From JBFMHP01 sp964557295 (GTDB lineage: Bacteria; Pseudomonadota; Gammaproteobacteria; RBG-16-57-12): a stretch of DNA of 64,000 nucleotides. How positions within the stretch are numbered: position 1 is the stretch's first letter; every line of letters starts with the position of its first letter. The stretch spans positions 1 to 64,000 of the forward strand of contig CAZKZP010000001.1 in the NCBI GenBank assembly GCA_964557295.1. The letters are read 5' to 3'. The notes beneath the pieces are model-generated. The model was not told the origin of the DNA, did no database searches, and saw only the letters and a program-made list of their open reading frames with translations. Made by a program: the position numbers and the translations under genes. Below, piece after piece: positions 56,112-64,000 of the stretch.

Positions 56112-57035
56112 GTGAATAAACGCTCGGTTTTTTGTCTGCTCGCCGCGCTTTTAATGTTGGCCCCCGTCGCCAATGGCGTTACCGAGGAATCTGGCCGCAT
56201 CGCGGTACTCTACCCACTGTCGTCGGGTACGTACGAGAAAATCTTCGATGAAATCATCGAAGGCATCAGCGCTGCCTCGTCGATCGAGGTGGTGCGTTTT
56301 CCCGTGCCTGAAGCGAGCTCCAATCAGGCTTTGTCCGAGGAGTTCACGAAGAAGAATGTAAAAGGCGTAATAGCGCTAGGTCAAACCACATACGATCCGC
56401 AAGCGGCGCAAACCGTCGTGCCCGTGGTCTACGGCGGTGGCGTGATCATCCCCGGCTACCAAAACGGCATCAGCCTAATGGGCGATCCGGAATTGTTTTT
56501 CACCAAACTGAAGCGGCTTGCACCTAAAGTTAAGAGGGTATTTACCGTCTACAATGAGCAAAACAGTGGTTGGCTGATCGAACGGTCAAAACGCGCCGCG
56601 AGCAAGCGAGGCTTGGAATTGCGAGCCTATGCGGCAGAGGATTTGCGTGATGCCATGTTGAAATTCAAACTTATCTTCGATGAGGCGCGTGATTCAAGCG
56701 ATGCCATTTGGCTTACGCTAGACAGTGTGATTCCCGACAAGACGGTATTGCCCTTGGTGCTGGAAGTGTCCTGGGAACGTCGCGTCGTTGTGTTCTCGAA
56801 CAATCCGCTTCATACCAAGCGTGGGGCATTGTTTTCGTTGTACCCGGATAATCGGCGCATGGGCGAGAGTCTCGGGAACATGCTGTTGAGTCAATTGAAA
56901 AACCCGGCCAAAGCCGAGCTCCTGCCATTGTCTGATTTGAAGGTGGCGGTCAATGAGAGGACGGCATCGCATCTGGGCTTGAGTTTGGGTAAAGAAGATT
57001 ACCAGCAATTCGATTTGGTTTACCCGAGCAGATAA
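56112..57035 (+). CDS. orphan ABC_sub_bind-type periplasmic binding protein
   Basis: A 307-residue protein with signal peptide (RSVFCLLAALLMLAPVANG) and the type-I periplasmic-binding fold of the ABC_sub_bind (TrpX-like) family; recognisable parts are VKGVIALGQTTYDPQ, KVKRVFTVYNEQN and VVVFSNNPLHTKRGALFSL. I start it at GTG 56112, after TTTAGGG, because the stretch back to 56016 is not signal-like. No permease or ATPase gene is present; instead a histidine kinase follows after 14 bp. This suggests a sensory partner of the kinase. The ligand is unknown; some relatives bind aromatic amino acids. Confidence 0.82.
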   Translation: MNKRSVFCLLAALLMLAPVANGVTEESGRIAVLYPLSSGTYEKIFDEIIEGISAASSIEVVRFPVPEASSNQALSEEFTKKNVKGVIALGQTTYDPQAAQTVVPVVYGGGVIIPGYQNGISLMGDPELFFTKLKRLAPKVKRVFTVYNEQNSGWLIERSKRAASKRGLELRAYAAEDLRDAMLKFKLIFDEARDSSDAIWLTLDSVIPDKTVLPLVLEVSWERRVVVFSNNPLHTKRGALFSLYPDNRRMGESLGNMLLSQLKNPAKAELLPLSDLKVAVNERTASHLGLSLGKEDYQQFDLVYPSR

Positions 57036-57049
57036 CAATCGGCGCATGC

Positions 57050-58591
57050 GTGACTGAGGAAACCGAGGACAAAAAACTTCGCAGCTTTCGACAGCAACTG
57101 ATGCTGCTTGTCAGTATCGGTCTGTTGACAATGGCGATCGCCTCCTCGTTGAGCACCGCATATGTGACTGCCTGGAATCTCCGCGGCCAAATGATCGGTG
57201 AGGGGCTGCAAGTAACGGAGTCGCTGGCGCGGCAATCGGTGCTGGCGCTGTTGTATGACAGCGGCGACAACGCGGAGGATGCCGTGCGAGCGGCGATGGG
57301 GTTCCCGGAGATCGAAAACGTCATGATCGTTGCGGCGGATCATCGGGTGTTGCTGAAAAAGGGTAAAAACTCTCTAGAATGGGAAGCCGAGAATTGGAGC
57401 GGCCGGACCCCCGCCATCGTGCGAGAAACTCTTAATCACTGGTATTTTATCGCCCCGGTTTATGCGGAAACACAACTGCTTTCCGAAGAGAGCAAGATGT
57501 TCCTGCAGAACCAGCCCGAACATGAAGTACTGGGATACGTCATGGTCGGCAAACGGAAAAGCGGCTTGCACAGGGTGCAGTCCTACACCGTGCTGAATAA
57601 TCTCGGAATCACCATTGTGAGCTCGGTGCTATTGCTCTTGGTCCTGCGCCGATCATTCAGTCGCTTGACGCGCCCGTTGAACGATCTATCCGAGGTCATG
57701 GGGCGCGCTGAAGAGGGAAAAGAGGCCTACGCCAAACTTGAAGGACCGAAGGAAGTCTTGCGTATCGCGGCGGCGTTCAACAAGATGAAGGCGGCCTTGG
57801 ATGAGCGCGATCAGCAGCTGCGGCAGCATAACGTGGTGCTGGAACATCAAGTCGCGCAGCGCACCCAGGAGTTGTCATACGCGCTAGAGATGGCCGTGCA
57901 GGCGAACCGAAATAAGTCATATTTTTTATCAAGCGTCAGTCACGAGCTGCGCACCCCGCTGCAATCGATCATCGGCTATAGCGATCTTATTTTGGACGGC
58001 CTGACAGACGGCGATGACCAGATCCGGCATGATCTCGAAACCATTCTGAGAAACGCAACCAACCTGTTGAACATGATCAATTCGATTCTCGATATGGCGA
58101 AAATCGAATCGGGAAATATGGACGTTTCCTTAAGCATGGTGAATCTACAGAATGTGGCCACTCAAGCGATAGAGACCATCAAGCCGTTGATGACGGAGAA
58201 CGGTAATCAGTTGGAGACCCATCTGGTGATCGATCAACGGCAGATCTTGACAGATGAGGCCAAGGTCCGTCAGATCATGCTGAACCTGATCAGCAATGCG
58301 ACAAAATTCACTCATAAAGGTACGATCCGATTCGAGGTCGCCACGACCGGAAAAGGTGTCGAGATGATTGTGGCCGATACCGGGATCGGTATGAACGAGG
58401 AGCAACTGACGCGTATTTTCGAGCCGTTTTATCAAGCAGAAGGCGGGCTTACCCGGCGCTTTCAAGGCACTGGGCTTGGGTTGGCGATCAGCAAACAGTT
58501 CGCGCAGGCGCTGGGCGGGGATATCTGGGTAGAGAGCAAGCTTGGGGTGGGCACTCAGTTTTATGTTTCGATACCCTATGCCAAAGCCTGA
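57050..58591 (+). CDS. sensor histidine kinase
   Basis: A 513-residue inner-membrane kinase. Membrane helices at about 17-39 and 183-200 frame a periplasmic sensor domain with a CHASE8-like opening (LARQSVLALLYDSGDNAED). A HAMP linker and coiled coil lead to HisKA with phospho-acceptor H298 (SVSHELRTPLQSI). The HATPase domain has N-box LNLISNATKF, G1 VADTGIGM and G2 GTGLGLAISK. The start is GTG 57050. It probably passes phosphate to the next gene product in response to the binding protein upstream. Confidence 0.9.
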   Translation: MTEETEDKKLRSFRQQLMLLVSIGLLTMAIASSLSTAYVTAWNLRGQMIGEGLQVTESLARQSVLALLYDSGDNAEDAVRAAMGFPEIENVMIVAADHRVLLKKGKNSLEWEAENWSGRTPAIVRETLNHWYFIAPVYAETQLLSEESKMFLQNQPEHEVLGYVMVGKRKSGLHRVQSYTVLNNLGITIVSSVLLLLVLRRSFSRLTRPLNDLSEVMGRAEEGKEAYAKLEGPKEVLRIAAAFNKMKAALDERDQQLRQHNVVLEHQVAQRTQELSYALEMAVQANRNKSYFLSSVSHELRTPLQSIIGYSDLILDGLTDGDDQIRHDLETILRNATNLLNMINSILDMAKIESGNMDVSLSMVNLQNVATQAIETIKPLMTENGNQLETHLVIDQRQILTDEAKVRQIMLNLISNATKFTHKGTIRFEVATTGKGVEMIVADTGIGMNEEQLTRIFEPFYQAEGGLTRRFQGTGLGLAISKQFAQALGGDIWVESKLGVGTQFYVSIPYAKA

Positions 58592-58650
58592 GGACATTGT
58601 TGGGCGAGGTCGGCTTCGATACATCGGGATTTCGTCAGGGATAGACCATG

Positions 58651-58668
58651 ATGCCATGAACATGGCAT
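58651..58668. promoter_or_regulatory. perfect 18-bp palindrome
   Basis: ATGCCATG-AA-CATGGCAT lies in the 98-bp space between the kinase and response-regulator genes. It could be an operator or a short processing/pausing hairpin; no T-run follows. Confidence 0.4.
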
Positions 58669-58689
58669 GAACAGTTTTCACAATTTGAA

Positions 58690-61212
58690 ATGGTACTATC
58701 CGTGACGAATCTTAACATTCTTGTCTTCAATCTCCATGGCGCACAACGTGCTGCTGTCTGCACTGTCTTGAGGGAAGCAGGATATACCAGTCTTGTCGAG
58801 GCATCTGACAGCAGGCAAGCCATCTCCGCCCTCGTCAATAACGTTATTAATCTCGTGATCACCGACGTAGATCTGGGCGACTTGGATGGCTGGCGTTTGA
58901 CGCGTTTGATTCGGTCGGGCGCGCTTTCGGTTTCTCCAGACACGCCGGTGATCATGGTCTCGACGGTCTACAGTGAACGCATTGCGGAGGCGACTTCGAA
59001 GGAATACGAGGTCAATCATTTCATGACCTTCCAAGAAGTGGACAACTTACCCGCCGTCGTCAGGGAGCACGCAGGAATCGAACAATGGCATGCACTGAAG
59101 TCGAAGCTGCTGGTGATCGAGGATTTTCACGATACGGTCAACCTGATCAAGCGGGTACTGGGCAACCGCTTCGATATCGAAGTGAGTTACAACGGTCGCG
59201 ACGGCTTGGAGGCATGGAAAAAGGGGCGCCACGAGCTGGTCTTGTTGGATGTGATGCTACCCGAGATGTCCGGGCAAGAGGTGTTGAAAGAGATCCTGGC
59301 GATCAAGCCCACTCAGTCGATCGTAATGATGACAGCCCATTCCAGCCCCAAACGCGCAGGCGAGCTGATATTGGCTGGCGCCGTCGATTTTCTGCCCAAA
59401 CCGTTTCGTGCCGAGCAATTGCGGCAGGTGTGCGAGATCGCCGCGCGACGCGAAGATTTTATTGTCAGCAACCGGCAATTTTCTCAGCGTCAGGCGGAGC
59501 TGTTCCATGAAAAGGAATTGGCGCAAAAGACCTTGCAGGCGATCGCCGACGGGGTGATCACCACCGATGCGCAGGGGAAGGTGGAGTATTTGAATCCCAC
59601 GGCGGAACACATGACCGGCTGGTCTATCGCCGAGGTAAGGGGTTTGTATTCATCAAAAATTCTCAATGTCTATCAGGAGTCCACGTTGATAGAAATTGAC
59701 GATCCCCTGGAGCAATGCTTGCGCGCCGGCGCGCCCATTCAAAATGAACGGCCGATCAGCTATCGCAATCGTGACGGGCACGAACTGAAAATTGATCATG
59801 TGACATCGCCCATTTCCAATCAAAAAGGTGACTTGGTCGGGGCCGTCATGGTGTTTCGTGATGTTACCGAGTCGCATGAGCTTGAGTTGAAGCTTGAATA
59901 TCAGGCCAGCCATGACATGCTCACCGGCCTGACCAATCGCGCCGCGTTCGAGGAGCGACTCAAGCTGGTGCTGGAGACCAGGCTGCATCATCAGGCTGAG
60001 TACACCCTTTGTTATATCGATCTCGATCAGTTCAAGGTCATCAACGATACATGCGGGCACGGCGCCGGGGACCAGTTGTTGCAACATGTTTCAAGGGTAA
60101 TGCTGCATAAGATCCGCAAGCACAGTGATACTTTGGCCCGCTTCGGCGGGGATGAATTCGTGCTCTTGCTCGAAGACTGCCCGCTGGATCAAGCCACGCG
60201 CGTGGCTGAACAAATTTGCGAGGCCGTGCAAGAGTATCGTTTCATCTACGAAAATAAAACCTTCGTGATTGGCGCAAGCATTGGGGTCGTTCCCCTGACC
60301 CGGGATGTGCTGACAGTGCATGATCTGCTGAGCATGGCCGACAGCGCCTGTTATATCGCCAAGGAAAAGGGAAGAGGCCGTGTCCATATCCTGCAAACCG
60401 ATGACAAGGAGCTGATCCAGCGCCGTGGTGAGATGCAGATCGTCTCAAAAATCAACGAAGCCTTTGAGTCGGGCGGTTTCTCCCTGTTTTATCAGCGCAT
60501 CCAGGCGCTGGATGAAATCAATAACGTCGGCGACCACATCGAGATATTGATCAGGATGCACGACGGCAATGGCGGCTATCTCGCGCCGGGTTTTTTCCTG
60601 TCCGCCGCCGAACGTTACAATCTCTCGCCCAAGCTCGATCGCTGGGTGCTGGCCGCCACGCTGCGAACGCTCTCTGAGCACGAAGAGTATTTGTCGCGCC
60701 TCAATATCTGCGCCATCAATCTCTCCGGGCTCAGTTTTTGTGATGAGACCTTCGCGGATTTCGTCCAGCGGCAATTCGAGATCTTCGGCATCCCGCCGCG
60801 AAAGATATGTTTCGAGATCACGGAAACCGCCGCAATCGGCAACATTGCTCTGGCGAGCGAATTCATTCATCACATCAGAAGCCTGGGCTGCTCCTTCGCT
60901 CTGGATGATTTCGGCAGCGGTATGTCCTCCTTCGCTTACCTCAAGCGCCTGCCGATTGATTTCCTGAAGATCGACGGCCTGTTCGTGAAGGATATCCTGA
61001 TCGATTCCTTCGATCGCGCGATGGTAAATTCCATCAACGATATCGGCCACGTGTTTGGCTTGAAAACTATCGCCGAATATGTCGAAACCCCCGCCATCGC
61101 CGAGGAACTGCGCAAGGTCGGTATCGATTATGTGCAAGGGTATGCGATTTCCAAGCCGGAGCCGCTGGAAAAACTGCTGGCAGAGATCAAGATCAGCAGC
61201 CAGCTGACCTGA
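58690..61212 (+). CDS. REC-REC-PAS-GGDEF-EAL response regulator
   Basis: An 840-residue soluble output protein. The first receiver (about 9-125) keeps acceptor D59 but has NLH where the acidic pair should be. The second receiver (about 137-255) has the acidic pair ED and acceptor D187 (LVLLDVMLPEM). A PAS domain (about 275-390), GGDEF domain with GGDEF at 486-490, and EAL domain follow. The EAL signature is EIL (618-620, EILIR), with INLSG, FEITET, DDFGSG and LKIDG retained, so phosphodiesterase activity is possible. It is the likely target of the kinase encoded upstream. Confidence 0.9.
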   Translation: MVLSVTNLNILVFNLHGAQRAAVCTVLREAGYTSLVEASDSRQAISALVNNVINLVITDVDLGDLDGWRLTRLIRSGALSVSPDTPVIMVSTVYSERIAEATSKEYEVNHFMTFQEVDNLPAVVREHAGIEQWHALKSKLLVIEDFHDTVNLIKRVLGNRFDIEVSYNGRDGLEAWKKGRHELVLLDVMLPEMSGQEVLKEILAIKPTQSIVMMTAHSSPKRAGELILAGAVDFLPKPFRAEQLRQVCEIAARREDFIVSNRQFSQRQAELFHEKELAQKTLQAIADGVITTDAQGKVEYLNPTAEHMTGWSIAEVRGLYSSKILNVYQESTLIEIDDPLEQCLRAGAPIQNERPISYRNRDGHELKIDHVTSPISNQKGDLVGAVMVFRDVTESHELELKLEYQASHDMLTGLTNRAAFEERLKLVLETRLHHQAEYTLCYIDLDQFKVINDTCGHGAGDQLLQHVSRVMLHKIRKHSDTLARFGGDEFVLLLEDCPLDQATRVAEQICEAVQEYRFIYENKTFVIGASIGVVPLTRDVLTVHDLLSMADSACYIAKEKGRGRVHILQTDDKELIQRRGEMQIVSKINEAFESGGFSLFYQRIQALDEINNVGDHIEILIRMHDGNGGYLAPGFFLSAAERYNLSPKLDRWVLAATLRTLSEHEEYLSRLNICAINLSGLSFCDETFADFVQRQFEIFGIPPRKICFEITETAAIGNIALASEFIHHIRSLGCSFALDDFGSGMSSFAYLKRLPIDFLKIDGLFVKDILIDSFDRAMVNSINDIGHVFGLKTIAEYVETPAIAEELRKVGIDYVQGYAISKPEPLEKLLAEIKISSQLT

Positions 61213-61217
61213 CCTTG

Positions 61218-62045
61218 TTACGGAACCTCACGCGGAGGCGGCCCCTGGTAGTCGATGTCATCGCAGCGCAGCGGCAGGAAGGATTCGGCGGGTTTGTCTC
61301 TTGTGTCGACGTAACAAGCAGTAACACCACTATTTACTAAAATCGCCAAACAGCGATATACCTCTTCGGAGGTGAATCCATGGTCGGACAGAAAAGAAGA
61401 CATGTAGCCATTGATGTTCATACTTTCATCAAAATTGCGCAGCAATATTTCCTCGATCTCGTATGCTAGTCTTTGATGCTTTCCGATAGGTATGCCTAGC
61501 TCTTTTTGGGTCCGTTCCATTGCGGCGATTCTTTCATCGCCTTTGGCAATGGGTCGAGCATAGCCCATTATGTGGGGTTTGCCGCCGTGGAGATCGCATG
61601 CCTGTTTGACGATGTCATCAACTGTGACCCCACGTGAATAAGCCTCGTAGGCTCTTTGGATGAAGTGCATTCCTTCAATGATCGTCCTGGAGCCGTATAT
61701 GCGCGAGTCATTGGCCAATATTCCCGAAACAGTAGCAGCTATCACCGATGTTTGATTTGTGCCAGCAAGAGCGCCGATTTGATTGCACCAAATACGGGGA
61801 TCTGGCCAACTAAGGCAGATATGGGCGGCTTCAAACCAATCAGCGATTTTTCGATCAGGGATTTTGCCGATGGCGTTCAGTATAAGCACTTGCATGTAGG
61901 AAAACTTGCCTACCAAATCGTCCAACATCGAATAGCCGTGGTTGAATACCCCTTTTCCAATAATCCAGCCGCCTTTGCTGCTGCGAATGCGCCCCCTGTT
62001 TTCATCCCAGACCGAGGTGTTGGTATGTCTAGTATTCGATGACAT
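61218..62045 (-). CDS. citrate synthase-like protein, catalytic residues apparently lost (CS-B)
   Basis: A 275-residue protein aligned by eye to the citrate synthase/citryl-CoA lyase fold. FNHGYSMLDDLVGKFSYMQVL (in two halves, 35-54) matches the RGYdl-dLigrlsf start of the family. YGSRTIIEGMHF (117-128) stands where active enzymes have HGGA-xx-E-x-AM, IMGYARPIAKGDERI (159-173) where they have PGFGHPlyk-DPR, and MNINGYMSSFLSDHGF (209-224) where they have pNvDg. By this reading the two histidines and the aspartate are replaced. The start overlaps the preceding gene by 17 nt. It converges on the response-regulator gene with a 5-bp gap. A structural or ligand-binding role with its neighbour is inferred. 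Confidence 0.6.
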   Translation of the reverse strand: MSSNTRHTNTSVWDENRGRIRSSKGGWIIGKGVFNHGYSMLDDLVGKFSYMQVLILNAIGKIPDRKIADWFEAAHICLSWPDPRIWCNQIGALAGTNQTSVIAATVSGILANDSRIYGSRTIIEGMHFIQRAYEAYSRGVTVDDIVKQACDLHGGKPHIMGYARPIAKGDERIAAMERTQKELGIPIGKHQRLAYEIEEILLRNFDESMNINGYMSSFLSDHGFTSEEVYRCLAILVNSGVTACYVDTRDKPAESFLPLRCDDIDYQGPPPREVP

Positions 62046-62844
62046 AATTTTCCTCTGTGATGAAAGGCATGGCGGTGATGGGTTTGTTGCTTAGCTCTAT
62101 ACCATGCGCAAGCAAGCCGGGGGCGGCCATGATCTGAAATAGCCCAGTGCCCGCGCGTGGATTGAAACCAAGATCCGTAAATACGGCAGCAGCAACGCCG
62201 GTACTCAACCAACCTTGGGTGTGTTGCGCTAACGCCTCTGCCAGCCGGCATCCCCACGCCAAGCTTTTGCCAGCGCCGTTGAGTTTGGCCAACTGAGACG
62301 CAAGTTGCCAAGAAAGGATATCGATCCCGCCAAATCGAGATCCAAAACCAGGCGCAATATGCCAATCGCCTACATTTGGCGGGTGCGAGCTCGATAACAG
62401 GGTGTTGGCTACTTGTTGTGGATCGAGATTGCGATTTTGTCGGAAAAACCGCATTGCTGGTTCAATAGCGCCTGCGCCAAGATGCTCCCCGCCATAGACG
62501 GTAATGGCGATTGGTAGAATGTGTGCCGGATCTGTTTTTCCGACACCAGCATTCATCGCGGCGCGTGTGGCCGGATGGCGTGGTCCTGGATTAATCAAGC
62601 CTATCATCAGCTGCTCTAAAAGTTCCGCTTCTTCATTGTTGGGCAATTCGCCGCGAAACAACAGATAGAGTACATCCACATAGCTGCGTTTTTTCACCAG
62701 CTCCATTAAATCATAACCATGACAACGTGCAGTGGCGGTGATGTAGGGGTTGTCCGATGTGGGCACTTCTTGCCAAATACGGGAGGCTGCACGTTCAACA
62801 AAGGTTTCGTTGCGTTTTTCGACCTTGGAGGAGGACTTGGACAT
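62029..62844 (-). CDS. citrate synthase-like protein, degenerate active site (CS-A)
   Basis: A 271-residue protein of the citrate synthase/citryl-CoA lyase fold, about the size of short citryl-CoA lyases. CHGYDLMELVKKRSYVDVLY (41-60) and LLFRGELPNNEEAELLEQL follow the family pattern closely. The first active-site histidine may be kept as H121 (YGGEHLGAGAIEPAM), but the second is serine (PGFGSRFGG, S169), the aspartate position looks like T215, and the late arginine is absent (MAAPGLLAHGIE). It begins 10 bp after the TonB-receptor stop and overlaps CS-B, so the three genes form an operon. It may pair with CS-B. The substrate, if any, is unknown. Confidence 0.65.
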   Translation of the reverse strand: MSKSSSKVEKRNETFVERAASRIWQEVPTSDNPYITATARCHGYDLMELVKKRSYVDVLYLLFRGELPNNEEAELLEQLMIGLINPGPRHPATRAAMNAGVGKTDPAHILPIAITVYGGEHLGAGAIEPAMRFFRQNRNLDPQQVANTLLSSSHPPNVGDWHIAPGFGSRFGGIDILSWQLASQLAKLNGAGKSLAWGCRLAEALAQHTQGWLSTGVAAAVFTDLGFNPRAGTGLFQIMAAPGLLAHGIELSNKPITAMPFITEENYVIEY

Positions 62845-62854
62845 GACGCGGTGG

Positions 62855-64000
62855 CTATTTATTGAAATGATAGATGGCTTCGATATATACGCTGCGGCCT
62901 TCCAATGGGTAGTCTCCGGCTATTGGGCCATTGCTGGGTTCGCGGGCATCCTCGTCAAGGGCATTTCGAATGGCTGCGGCGAATTCCAACGGATTATTGG
63001 GGATGTTATATCGTAAAATGAGGTCAACTATGGTGTAGTCTTTGATGTCTTCTCGTGTATCACTCGCGGCTCTTTTGCGTGCTGCCACCCAGTTGAAGCG
63101 TGGATTTAAACTCCAGTTAGGTTTGAATTTCCAGCGTGCGCCCACGGAGAGTTGATGGCCGGGTGCTGCGGCGACCGTTTCGTTTGTGTCAGCATTTTCT
63201 GATTTTTGCCAAGCAACATTGCCAAGTATCTGTAGCGTTTTGCTTAGTTTCCAGTTTGCCTCGGCTTCAAAACCATAACCTCGCTGATCCTTGGCATTTC
63301 TAGCCTCATTGTTGATGAAATCGATCAGATCATGGATTTGATACGTATAGATGTTGAAAATGGTTTCAAGGTCAAAATTGGGGCGATAGTCGAATGCCAG
63401 TTCTAGCATATCAATGGTTTCAGGATCTAAGTTCTCATTGCCAATGAGATATGGATTATTTTGAAAATAGAGTTCATTAAAGGCCGGAGCCCTGAAGGCC
63501 CGGCCATACAGGAGTTTGGTCGTGAGGTTGTAGTCGGTGGCCCATACCAAGGCAAGACGAGGGTTGACGGTGCTGCCAAAGTCTGAGTAATTATCGTAGC
63601 GTACGCCGCCCGTCAGCTCCCAATCGGCAGCAAATTTCCATTCGTCCTGCAGGGAGAGGTAATACAAGGTTCTTGATTTGTCAGGCATGAATACGTTGGC
63701 CGTGTCTGTTACGTCGGTCAAGGTGCCGTCAATGGGGGTCACTGAGCCATCGATGACGCCAGGGCCAAAGTTCTTCGACTCGCGTGTTTGTACCGAGTCA
63801 TGCTCTGTGCCCAGCGCGATGCGCATGTGATGTTTGGCCCAGCCATCGTAGGTAAGGGCGGCCTCAAAAGAGGTTTCCACCAAGTCCCCTCCGGGATTCC
63901 CCAGCAGCCCATCAGTGAAGGTTACCATGCAGGTTGGTACGCAGGAAAAATTGATATTTCCATCGCTTCCGATGGGGATGGTGGTGCCTGGGGGCAATAA
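62855..64000 (-). CDS. TonB-dependent receptor, C-terminal part (gene continues past window)
   Basis: At least 381 residues of an outer-membrane TonB-dependent receptor barrel, open to the window edge. Typical barrel motifs are GGVRYDNYSDFGSTVNPRL, LLYGRAFRAPAFNELYF, NENLDPETIDMLELAFDY and the final LEGRSVYIEAIYHF. The plug domain and TonB box lie beyond the window. The pattern resembles siderophore/vitamin receptors of the CirA/BtuB type, but the ligand cannot be read. It is the promoter-proximal member here of the receptor-CS-A-CS-B operon. The last residues are HFNK, so the usual terminal aromatic is not at the very end. Confidence 0.88.
   Translation of the reverse strand, partial: LLPPGTTIPIGSDGNINFSCVPTCMVTFTDGLLGNPGGDLVETSFEAALTYDGWAKHHMRIALGTEHDSVQTRESKNFGPGVIDGSVTPIDGTLTDVTDTANVFMPDKSRTLYYLSLQDEWKFAADWELTGGVRYDNYSDFGSTVNPRLALVWATDYNLTTKLLYGRAFRAPAFNELYFQNNPYLIGNENLDPETIDMLELAFDYRPNFDLETIFNIYTYQIHDLIDFINNEARNAKDQRGYGFEAEANWKLSKTLQILGNVAWQKSENADTNETVAAAPGHQLSVGARWKFKPNWSLNPRFNWVAARKRAASDTREDIKDYTIVDLILRYNIPNNPLEFAAAIRNALDEDAREPSNGPIAGDYPLEGRSVYIEAIYHFNK

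Overview
The window looks like chromosomal sequence from a free-living Gammaproteobacterium. The gene order rpsB-tsf-pyrH-frr-uppS-cdsA-dxr-rseP-bamA-skp-lpxD-fabZ-lpxA-lpxB-rnhB ... dnaE-accA-tilS ... pyrG-kdsA-eno-ftsB-ispD-ispF-truD is the classic gammaproteobacterial arrangement. The cell makes lipopolysaccharide, uses the succinylase branch of lysine/diaminopimelate synthesis, has a PEP-CTERM-type surface protein and carries many cyclic-di-GMP genes. I cannot name the genus. The sequence is a scaffold: six runs of exactly ten N lie inside genes (9855, 11298, 26499, 40238, 40481 and 43788). They break reading frames artificially and should not be read as mutations.

Layout. (1) 1-6500: accessory metabolism and transport, with a MocR-type regulator divergent from a DMT exporter and cupin gene, a TauE/SafE permease, a short-chain dehydrogenase divergent from an AraC regulator, and a decayed NHL-repeat lipoprotein. 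(2) 6500-18700: a PilZ protein, dapE, mgtE, a PEP-CTERM protein, an ArsC-like reductase, dapD, dapC, a second DMT transporter, a VOC protein, an HDOD protein, and glnD with map. (3) 18700-33030: a dense plus-strand block for translation, isoprenoid carrier, phospholipid, outer-membrane assembly and lipid A synthesis, with many 1-11 nt gene overlaps. (4) 33030-36100: an inserted membrane methyltransferase and an EAL-HDOD protein between rnhB and dnaE. (5) 36200-42400: dnaE, accA, a palindromic repeat cluster, tilS. (6) 42400-48600: an HD-GYP response regulator, an RMD1/DUF155 membrane protein, and a two-gene operon joining a solute-binding lipoprotein to a PAS-GGDEF-EAL protein. (7) 48700-55220: pyrG, kdsA, eno, ftsB, ispD, ispF, truD. 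(8) 55220-64000: an accessory segment that looks visibly more AT-rich at its non-coding parts and right end.

The most interesting part is the right end. A three-gene plus-strand operon (orphan periplasmic ABC_sub_bind-type protein, histidine kinase, REC-REC-PAS-GGDEF-EAL output protein) converges on a minus-strand operon of a TonB-dependent receptor followed by two adjacent proteins that resemble the citrate synthase/citryl-CoA lyase fold but seem to lack most catalytic residues. Together with the 44.8-48.6 kb operon, the window holds two independent cases of a periplasmic binding protein with no permease or ATPase gene nearby, wired to cyclic-di-GMP output. Six proteins in the window have PilZ, HD-GYP, EAL or GGDEF domains or belong to the same signalling operons.
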